A stretch of DNA of 9,256 bases. It comes from UBA1738 sp964388835 (GTDB lineage: Bacteria; Bacillota; Clostridia; UBA1381). The notes under the pieces were generated by a model. The model was not told the origin of the DNA. It did not search any database and worked only from the letters and a program-made list of their open reading frames with translations. The translations under genes and the position numbers were made by a program. The stretch spans positions 1 through 9,256 of the forward strand of contig CAYMBZ010000053.1 in NCBI GenBank assembly GCA_964388835.1. Reading direction: 5' to 3'. Positions 1 to 4,063 of this stretch are shown here, piece after piece (the stretch's first letter is position 1; each line of letters begins with the position of its first letter).

Positions 1-47
1 CTTGACATTCCCATACAGCCAAGTCCCAATCGTTCAATTTTTTTCAT
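1..47 (-). CDS. Aldo/keto reductase, N-terminal fragment cut by the window edge
   Basis: Only the first 15 codons are inside the window. They read MKKIERLGLGCMGMS, which matches the start of the aldo/keto reductase superfamily, where the first beta strand carries LGLGxMGMS. These enzymes are cytosolic NAD(P)H-dependent oxidoreductases that reduce aldehydes and ketones; the substrate cannot be told from this fragment. The ATG lies one base after the stop of the MarR gene, and a purine-rich GAGAGG sits about 8 nt upstream, so the two genes are almost certainly co-transcribed and the reductase is the likely regulatory target. The call rests on a short but characteristic stretch. Confidence 0.72.
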   Translation of the reverse strand, partial: MKKIERLGLGCMGMS

Positions 48-48
48 A

Positions 49-480
49 TCATTTTGCCTCTCTTTCAATTCTCAAAATCTTTAAAAGCAGTCTGTGCAGT
101 TCTTTTCTTTCCTCTTTTGTTAAATCCTCTACCCATGCCGTACCAAGTCTTTCGACTACATTCTCAAGCTCCGATTGTATTGCTTTTGCTTTTTCGGTAA
201 GTGTAACCAACTTACTTCTGGAATCTTCGGGATTTACCGTTTTAATAATAAATTCTTTCTCATCCAGACTTCCGAGTAATCTCAACACAGTAGGATGAGT
301 AATTGCACAGTTTTTTTCTATATCAACAATCCGAGCAGTCTGATTTTTCTGCATATATAAAAATTTCAGCACTCTGCATTGAGATGATGTCAAATTATAC
401 TCTGCCAAAATCAGATTTGCCATCTTGTCAAATTCAATCGATGCTATTTTTATTAAAGCCGCAATTCTATCAGTATTCAT
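49..480 (-). CDS. MarR-family transcriptional regulator
   Basis: This is a 143 aa protein, the usual MarR length. MarR proteins are dimeric winged-helix DNA-binding proteins that usually repress their own operon and release DNA on binding a small phenolic or oxidised ligand. Visible parts are a helical N-terminal dimerisation segment (about 1-30), the helix-turn-helix (about 48-75, with THPTVLRLLGSL as recognition helix), the wing (about 78-95, NPEDSRSKLVTLTEKA with the conserved D-x-R), and a C-terminal dimerisation helix (100-140). The ATG at 480 is preceded by GGGAGGAGATT, an excellent ribosome binding site. The gene leads an operon with an aldo/keto reductase, and its promoter is covered by strong palindromes, which points to autorepression. 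There is no cysteine pattern that would clearly mark it as an OhrR-type peroxide sensor, so the ligand is unknown. Confidence 0.93.
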   Translation of the reverse strand: MNTDRIAALIKIASIEFDKMANLILAEYNLTSSQCRVLKFLYMQKNQTARIVDIEKNCAITHPTVLRLLGSLDEKEFIIKTVNPEDSRSKLVTLTEKAKAIQSELENVVERLGTAWVEDLTKEERKELHRLLLKILRIEREAK

Positions 481-492
481 AATCTCCTCCCG

Positions 493-522
493 ATACTATT
501 AGTAGCTTGCTACTAATAGTAT
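493..522. promoter_or_regulatory. Primary MarR operator: 30-bp perfect palindrome
   Basis: The arm ATACTATTAGTAGC (493-506) and its exact reverse complement (509-522) are separated by only TT, giving 14-bp perfect arms. The core GTAGCTTGCTAC resembles the SlyA/MarR-type operator TTAGCAAGCTAA known from Salmonella. The site lies between the -10 element and the start codon of the MarR gene, covering the probable transcription start. A bound dimer here would block initiation. That it is the operator of this regulator is inferred from position and from similarity to a known MarR-family site. Confidence 0.78.
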
Positions 523-546
523 AAGTAGCAAGCTACCTTTTGTCAA
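518..546 (-). promoter_or_regulatory. Promoter of the MarR-aldo/keto reductase operon
   Basis: Read on the minus strand, TTGACA (546-541) and TATACT (523-518) are separated by exactly 17 bp, a near-perfect housekeeping sigma promoter. The start codon is 38 nt beyond the -10, and both operator palindromes overlap the promoter or its start site. Such a strong promoter fits a gene kept off by a repressor and fully induced when it is released. Confidence 0.82.
525..536. promoter_or_regulatory. Second MarR half-operator between -35 and -10
   Basis: GTAGCAAGCTAC repeats the core of the large palindrome (GTAGC-WW-GCTAC). Its centre is 23 bp from the first centre, about two helical turns, so two dimers could sit on the same face of the DNA. 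It lies entirely in the 17-bp spacer of the promoter. Only the 5-bp arms plus the AA centre are shared; the outer arms of the large palindrome are not repeated, so it is probably the weaker site. Confidence 0.65.
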
Positions 547-645
547 GTGTGTTCGGTAAACAATAGGCTTTTTAATTTTTTTAAAAAGTGTCACACAGCA
601 TTGAAAAACCTACACATATGTTTTTGCTATATTTTTATAAAACAG

Positions 646-674
646 TTGCAATTTCCGCTTTTTTGGTGTATAAT
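646..674 (+). promoter_or_regulatory. Promoter of the folT riboswitch transcript
   Basis: TTGCAA (646-651) and a consensus TATAAT (669-674) are separated by 17 bp. The predicted start, around 681, lies just ahead of the first strand of the THF aptamer (686), which supports the assignment. The remaining bases between this promoter and the MarR promoter (547-645) are AT-rich; the only structure seen there is an A/T hairpin, CTTTTTAA (568-575) pairing with TTAAAAAG (581-588), of unclear role. Confidence 0.8.
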
Positions 675-685
675 ATATGAAAAAT

Positions 686-786
686 GCAGAGTAGAGTTTC
701 GCGCGTAAAGTGCCGCCATGAACGGGGAGTTGTCATGCGGACGAAAAACGTTTTTTGTTTGCGGTGCGGAATTTGCATCCCGCTGC
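686..786 (+). promoter_or_regulatory. Tetrahydrofolate (THF) riboswitch
   Basis: The stretch follows the THF riboswitch aptamer known upstream of folT and folate genes in Firmicutes. Visible elements in order are P1 (GCAG 686-689 with CTGC 783-786), the conserved GAGTAGA just after it, TCGCGCGTAAAGTG (699-712) matching the conserved strand that leads into the three-way junction, a P3-like stem (CCG and CATG at 713-720 with CATGCGG at 734-740) whose loop carries AACGGGGAGTTGT, the variable AT-rich stem around 741-760, CGGTGCGGAA (762-771), and TGCATCCCGCTGC closing P1. The long-range pairing between the P3 loop and the 3' junction is expected of the family, but I did not model it. The riboswitch senses reduced folates and should turn folT expression down when folate is plentiful. 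The gene directly downstream is a folate transporter component, which supports the call independently. Confidence 0.9.
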
Positions 787-804
787 CGAATAAGGGGAAT
801 TTTC

Positions 805-847
805 AAACACCTCTCATTTAGTGGCAAATATTTCGGAGGTGTTTTTT
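805..847 (+). terminator. Riboswitch expression platform: hairpin sequestering the SD, with U-run
   Basis: AAACACCTC (805-813) pairs perfectly with GAGGTGTTT (836-844), with a 22-nt loop. The 3' arm contains most of the Shine-Dalgarno sequence GGAGG (835-839) of folT, and the stem runs straight into a run of six T (842-847) ending at the start codon. It could therefore act as a translational sequestor, the mode favoured for many THF riboswitches, as an intrinsic terminator, or as both. The large loop and short stem make it a moderate terminator at best; SD masking is the more likely role. Confidence 0.68.
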
Positions 848-1390
848 ATGTTAAAAAAATTTTCGGGCTCGGCAAAAAAATTGAAGGATACGCGTGTACT
901 TTGTACCGCCGCGGTGTTCACAGCGCTTTATGTTGTCCTTGATTTTCTTCAAATCCCCATAACGCCGCAATCACGGATTTCGCTGACCTTTCTGCCAATA
1001 GCGCTGTGCGGATGGCTTTTCGGGCCGGTTCCGGCTATGCTGACAGGTGTTCTGGGGGATACGCTGGGCTTTTTGATTCATCCGACGGGCGCATACTTTC
1101 CCGGATTTGGAATTACCGCTATGTTTTCGGGGCTCGCCTTTGGGATGTTCCTGTATGAGGCGGGACAAAAGGGGATTTGGATAAGGCTTACTTTGGCAAA
1201 AACCTTTGTGACGATTTTTTTGAATATTATTTTAAATACATTCTGGCTTTCCATTCTATATCAAAAAGCATATTTTGTGTACATGTTGTCGCGCATTGCA
1301 AAAAATGTTGTTACCCTGCCGATTGAAATTGCATTGCTGTTTGTTGTGTTTTCGGTTATTTCGCGCCGAGGCGTAAGAAAGATTGTCTAA
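848..1390 (+). CDS. folT: Folate ECF transporter, substrate-binding S component
   Basis: This is a 180 aa integral membrane protein of the ECF-transporter S-component type. FolT binds folates at the outer face and works with a shared energising module (EcfA, EcfA', EcfT) that is not in this window. Hydrophobic segments lie at about 17-38, 47-66, 66-78, 86-104, 117-137 and 156-171, fitting the usual six helices. Family-typical stretches are RISLTFLPIALCGWLFGPV (43-61), GDTLGFLIHPTGAYFPGF (70-87), and the C-terminal SRIAKN...P (148-158). An in-frame GTG at 821 would lengthen the protein, but it lies inside the expression-platform hairpin and has no ribosome binding site. The ATG at 848 sits 8 nt after GGAGG, so it is the start. 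The THF riboswitch upstream makes folate the substrate with good confidence. No clear terminator follows the gene. Confidence 0.92.
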   Translation: MLKKFSGSAKKLKDTRVLCTAAVFTALYVVLDFLQIPITPQSRISLTFLPIALCGWLFGPVPAMLTGVLGDTLGFLIHPTGAYFPGFGITAMFSGLAFGMFLYEAGQKGIWIRLTLAKTFVTIFLNIILNTFWLSILYQKAYFVYMLSRIAKNVVTLPIEIALLFVVFSVISRRGVRKIV

Positions 1391-1458
1391 ATAGAAAAAT
1401 TTTATTCATGGAAATTTGTCAAGAATGACAGTATAATTTGCCGCGTGTGATTTCACTC

Positions 1459-1487
1459 TTGAAAAGATTGTCGGAATATGGTATAAT
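1459..1487 (+). promoter_or_regulatory. Probable promoter of the PRPP synthase gene
   Basis: TTGAAA (1459-1464) and TATAAT (1482-1487) are 17 bp apart, with a G two bases before the -10. Transcription would start near 1494, giving a leader of about 190 nt before the ATG at 1687. A second consensus TATAAT at 1432-1437 has only a poor -35 (TGGAAA, 1409-1414) and may be a weaker upstream promoter. Confidence 0.68.
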
Positions 1488-1512
1488 AATTTCATCAAAT
1501 ATGAGTTCAAAA

Positions 1513-1565
1513 AAAGCCTTCCTTGCCTAAAGGGAGGGGGGACCACCGTAGGCTGGTGGAGAGAT
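1513..1565 (+). repeat. Two-hairpin intergenic repeat, copy 1 (in the prs leader)
   Basis: The element starts with AAAGCC and forms hairpin 1, CCTTCCTT (1517-1524) with AAGGGAGG (1530-1537) around the loop GCCTA, then hairpin 2, CCACC (1543-1547) with GGTGG (1555-1559). The same plan recurs three times between 2918 and 3314. It looks like a small dispersed non-coding element of the REP or MITE type. Here it lies between promoter and start codon, so it would be transcribed as part of the leader of the PRPP synthase gene. Confidence 0.62.
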
Positions 1566-1592
1566 AATGAACAGAAAGCATATTCCGATTCA

Positions 1593-1624
1593 GCACCCGA
1601 GGGAAGCGCGTTGTGTCGGGGTGC
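1593..1624 (+). other. GC-rich hairpin in the PRPP synthase leader
   Basis: GCACCCGA (1593-1600) pairs with TCGGGGTGC (1616-1624) with one bulged G and a 15-nt loop. No T-run follows, so it is not an intrinsic terminator. It may be a leader regulatory or mRNA-stabilising structure. It matches no riboswitch class that I recognise. A 26-codon reading frame (1567-1647) runs through it. Confidence 0.35.
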
Positions 1625-1686
1625 GACAAAAGAAAAAATGTCATTAAAAACACAGTAGTGGTTAATTTAATATTCAGGAGGAAAAT

Positions 1687-2820
1687 ATGGAAGGAACATC
1701 ATCAAACAAGCCTATTTACGGACAGCTCAGTATTATCAGCATGCGCGGCTGTGAGGAAATCACAGACAAAATCGATTGGTATCTGCGTCAATTCAGAAAG
1801 GACTACGAAAACGAGGAAAGTTACATAACGCACATTAAATGCCCGCGCTTCGGTTCGGGTGAAGCAAAATGCGTGATTAACGAAACGGTTCGAGGTCATG
1901 ACGTATACATCATCTGCGATATGTTCAATCATGGCATAACCTACAAGATGTACGGTGTGGAAAATCGCATGAGTCCGGATGACCATTACCAGGATTTGAA
2001 GCGTATAATTGCCGCTATATCAGGTAAGGCACGCCGAGTTACGGTTGTAATGCCGATGCTTTATGAGGGCAGACAGCACCGCCGCACAGCTCGTGAGTCG
2101 CTTGACTGCGCAATGGCTCTTCAAGAACTTGTAAATATGGGTGTTTCAAACATCATTACCTTTGATGCACATGATGCGCGTGTACAAAACGCAATACCAC
2201 TGTCCGGTTTTGACGATGTTCAGACAACATATCAGATGATTAAGGCACTTTCCCGCCGGGTTCCGGACATTTCCTTTAATAAAGACGATACGATAGTAAT
2301 TTCTCCGGATGAGGGTGGCATGAAGCGTGCAATGTACTATTCATCCGTACTCGGCTTAGATTTGGGTATGTATTATAAGAGAAGAAATTACTCGGTTATT
2401 GTGGACGGCAAGAATCCGATTGAAGCGCACGAATACCTGGGACGCAGTGTTGAGGGCAAGGATGTCATGATTATCGATGACATGATCTCAAGCGGAGAAT
2501 CCGTTTTAGATATAAGCAAGATGTTAAAAGAGCAGGGCGCTAAGAGAATTTTCATTTTCACCGCTTTCGGTCTTTTCTGCAACGGTCTTGAAAAATTTGA
2601 TGAAGCGTATAAAAAAGGTGAGATTACAAAGGTATTTACCACAAATCTTATCTACCGCATGCCACAGCTTTTTGAAAGAGAATGGTACTGTGAGGTTGAT
2701 ATGTCGAAGTATATTTCGCTCCTTATCAACACATTGAATCATGATGAAACAATCAGTAACTTGCTGGTTCCGGCAAAGAGAATTGAAACGCTTTTGGAGA
2801 AATTCGACGGACGCAAATAA
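1687..2820 (+). CDS. prs: Ribose-phosphate pyrophosphokinase (PRPP synthase), long clostridial type
   Basis: The 377 aa product matches PRPP synthases, which make 5-phosphoribosyl-1-pyrophosphate from ribose 5-phosphate and ATP for purine, pyrimidine, NAD, histidine and tryptophan synthesis in the cytosol. Signatures seen are the catalytic flexible loop GRQHRRTARE (128-137, compare RQDRK..RE in the Bacillus enzyme), the FDAHDARVQNAIP segment (159-171) with its D-x-H, ISPDEGG (205-211), and the ribose-phosphate/PRPP loop VMIIDDMISSGES (260-272). It is about 60 residues longer than the 317 aa Bacillus enzyme; the extra length is an N-terminal part of about 40-50 residues and insertions near the C-terminus. 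The PRPP loop reads DDMISSGES rather than DDIIDTAGT, keeping the acidic pair and the S-G turn. The ATG is 5 nt after a perfect AGGAGG (1676-1681). The gene stands alone, between its own promoter and a strong terminator. Confidence 0.93.
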   Translation: MEGTSSNKPIYGQLSIISMRGCEEITDKIDWYLRQFRKDYENEESYITHIKCPRFGSGEAKCVINETVRGHDVYIICDMFNHGITYKMYGVENRMSPDDHYQDLKRIIAAISGKARRVTVVMPMLYEGRQHRRTARESLDCAMALQELVNMGVSNIITFDAHDARVQNAIPLSGFDDVQTTYQMIKALSRRVPDISFNKDDTIVISPDEGGMKRAMYYSSVLGLDLGMYYKRRNYSVIVDGKNPIEAHEYLGRSVEGKDVMIIDDMISSGESVLDISKMLKEQGAKRIFIFTAFGLFCNGLEKFDEAYKKGEITKVFTTNLIYRMPQLFEREWYCEVDMSKYISLLINTLNHDETISNLLVPAKRIETLLEKFDGRK

Positions 2821-2828
2821 ACAAAATT

Positions 2829-2879
2829 AAAATGAGCGGATTTTTATGGGTTACTACCCTGAAAAGCTGCTCATTTTTT
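2829..2879 (+). terminator. Rho-independent terminator of the PRPP synthase gene
   Basis: AAAATGAGC (2829-2837) pairs with GCTCATTTT (2869-2877), with an inner GGGT/ACCC stem (2848-2851, 2856-2859), and the outer stem runs into six T (2874-2879). It starts 9 nt after the stop codon. The A-rich left flank means it could also stop transcription arriving from the right on the minus strand. Confidence 0.85.
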
Positions 2880-2917
2880 GCACCTAAAATCCTCCTGTAA
2901 AGCTTTCCGCAAATCAT

Positions 2918-2964
2918 CCCGTCAAGCTTGCGGCTTGCTACCCTCCTTTAGGCAAGGAGGGCTT
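2918..2964 (-). repeat. Two-hairpin intergenic repeat, copy 2
   Basis: On the minus strand it reads AAGCCCTCCTTGCCTAAAGG and onward, nearly identical in its first hairpin to copy 1. CCCTCCTT (2941-2948) pairs with AAGGAGGG (2954-2961) across TAGGC, and a second stem is CAAGC (2923-2927) with GCTTG (2933-2937). The first-hairpin stems differ from copy 1 by base changes that keep or improve pairing, which suggests that the structure matters. The second hairpins differ in sequence but hold the same position. Confidence 0.62.
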
Positions 2965-3003
2965 GGATTGGCGCACTTTTTGAATTTTCGTCAATTTTTA
3001 TTA

Positions 3004-3059
3004 TATATCTTATCTCTTATCTCTTATATCTTATCTCTTATCTCTTATCTGTTACCTGC
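3004..3059 (+). repeat. 7-bp tandem repeat (TATCTCT-type)
   Basis: Eight consecutive heptamers are visible: TATATCT, TATCTCT, TATCTCT, TATATCT, TATCTCT, TATCTCT, TATCTGT and TACCTGC. The first six form two identical 21-bp blocks, so there is a higher-order period; the last two units are decaying. The array lies between repeat copies 2 and 3 in non-coding DNA. Slippage-prone arrays like this often vary in copy number between strains. Confidence 0.85.
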
Positions 3060-3110
3060 TTGTCCCAATACCACAGCTTTTGAATTAGTGGGTGAATGTG
3101 AGTTTGAACA

Positions 3111-3160
3111 CAAGACTTCCCCCAAAGAGTGTGGAAACTGTCGAGCAACGGCTGATGAGG
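3111..3160 (+). repeat. Two-hairpin intergenic repeat, copy 3 (diverged)
   Basis: The stretch follows the plan of the other copies: a CTTCCCCC arm, a short A-rich loop, a GTGGAA arm, then GTCG (3140-3143) paired with CGGC (3149-3152) around AGCAA, then TGATGAGG. The first stem is imperfect. The order of parts and the closing GATGAGG agree with copy 4 (GGTGATGGTGAGGG), but pairing is weaker than in copies 1 and 2, so this may be a decayed member. Confidence 0.45.
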
Positions 3161-3263
3161 TTGATACGGTATACTTGCCATTGCCGCTGTTTTGAGGCTT
3201 TTCAGCTCTTTCCGTCATATATCTCTCTTATGTATAATCTGTTCTCTGTTATCTTATTTTCAC

Positions 3264-3314
3264 CACCCTCACCATCACCTGCGGCGGAATCTCTCACAGA
3301 GGGAGAAGCCTTGG
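3264..3314 (-). repeat. Two-hairpin intergenic repeat, copy 4
   Basis: On the minus strand it begins AAGGCTTCTCCCTCTGTGAG. TCTCCC (3306-3301) pairs with GAGAGA (3295-3290) across a five-base loop, including one G-T pair, and it continues into CCGCCGCAGGTGATGGTGAG. It shares the leading AAGGCTTC-type start, first hairpin and trailing GATG..GAGGG with the other members. No good second stem was found. Confidence 0.5.
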
Positions 3315-3406
3315 GCCGGCGGGCGATTTCCGAAGTGCGGAAAAGGCTCATAAGTGGGGAAGTTTTGAGGAATGACTTTTAATTGTGGGAGCCGAAAAAC
3401 TGCACG

Positions 3407-4063
3407 TCAAAAAAGTTCATTTTCGCCGGCAAGGAGTTTGCTGCGATGAATACAGTAAAATTCCACCGACAGACCGTCTGTATACTTTTCCATTGCATCG
3501 ATTACGGTGTCGGGCTTCAAGTTATAGGTATTCCCGGCGGCGAGGCACATTATAAGTTCAAGGATTCCGTCTTTGGGAGAATTTGCCGATAGGCTGTATA
3601 TATATGGGCGAATATCAGCTTCCTTAACGCCGCTTTTGGATTTTTTCATTACCGAAAGCTCGGAATTCAGCATGAATTTTTCCGAATCAAATTCACTGCC
3701 GCATATTTCCGCTTCAACGCAGTAAACAGCTCTGTCCAGTTTTGCAAAGTCATATTCCTTGCCCAAAGCCTTTTTTACGGCAAGAATTTTAAAGCCGTCC
3801 GGAAATGCCGCATTCAGACGTTCTTCGATTTCACGCTCGGAATAATCTTGTTCAAAACCGATTTTTATGTACTCGCAATCCGATGTCACACCTACCGAAA
3901 GCGGCATTGCAACGGTCATTACAGGGTGGGGATTGAAGCCTTGAGAAAAGCTCATTTCCAGCCCGGCGCGTCGTACCGTTCGGTGAAATGTTCTTATAAA
4001 ATCCAAATGTGAAATATATTTAACTCTCGAATCGCGCGAATATTTTAAAATGTAATTACTCAA
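3407..4063 (-). CDS. DUF2344 protein, partner of the radical SAM protein
   Basis: This is the TIGR03936/DUF2344 family ('radical SAM-linked protein'), which occurs next to or fused to the radical SAM family encoded just upstream. Its biochemical role is not established. The N-terminus has the family signature KYSRDSRVKYISHLDFIRTF followed by RRAGL and FSQGFNPHP (about 40-48), then PLSVGVTSDCEYI. Length from the chosen start is 218 aa, within the family's range. An ATG far upstream (4219) would overlap the radical SAM gene by 164 nt and precede the conserved start, so I reject it. No ATG lies close to the conserved start. TTG at 4063 is 7 nt after GGGGCAGG and overlaps the last 8 nt of the radical SAM gene, giving translational coupling; GTG at 4072 is the alternative. 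No terminator is obvious downstream. Confidence 0.88.
   Translation of the reverse strand: MSNYILKYSRDSRVKYISHLDFIRTFHRTVRRAGLEMSFSQGFNPHPVMTVAMPLSVGVTSDCEYIKIGFEQDYSEREIEERLNAAFPDGFKILAVKKALGKEYDFAKLDRAVYCVEAEICGSEFDSEKFMLNSELSVMKKSKSGVKEADIRPYIYSLSANSPKDGILELIMCLAAGNTYNLKPDTVIDAMEKYTDGLSVEFYCIHRSKLLAGENELF

Larger units (their letters stand above)
2880..3406. other. Gene-free spacer filled with small repeats
   Basis: These 527 bases lie between the convergent PRPP synthase and DUF2344 genes. The open frames here (for example 2878-3195 and 3092-3382 on the plus strand) have no ribosome binding site, run through the repeats and hairpins, and match no family I know, so I treat the stretch as non-coding. 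It holds three two-hairpin elements in alternating orientation (minus, plus, minus), a 7-bp tandem repeat at 3004-3059, a decayed stretch of similar TCT/TTA-rich sequence at 3215-3257, and a 6-bp hairpin TTTCCG/CGGAAA at 3327-3343. I find no clear terminator here for the minus-strand genes. Confidence 0.6.

Noticed and set aside
568..588. A/T hairpin between the MarR and folT promoters as a terminator
   Set aside because: The stem is entirely A/T except one pair and is not placed after any gene; no transcript is expected to end there.
821..847. GTG start that would extend FolT by nine residues
   Set aside because: It lies in the loop of the expression-platform hairpin with no ribosome binding site, whereas the ATG at 848 has a well-placed GGAGG.
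1567..1647. 26-codon reading frame in the PRPP synthase leader, possibly a leader peptide
   Set aside because: It has a passable upstream GGAG, but its second half is a GC-rich hairpin, it shows no run of a regulatory amino acid, and it is too short to judge from one sequence. Mentioned only within the leader finding.
2878..3382. Two overlapping plus-strand reading frames (2878-3195 and 3092-3382) in the spacer after the PRPP synthase gene
   Set aside because: No ribosome binding site, no recognised family, and they read through the terminator edge, the heptamer array and the hairpin repeats. They look like chance frames in repeat DNA.
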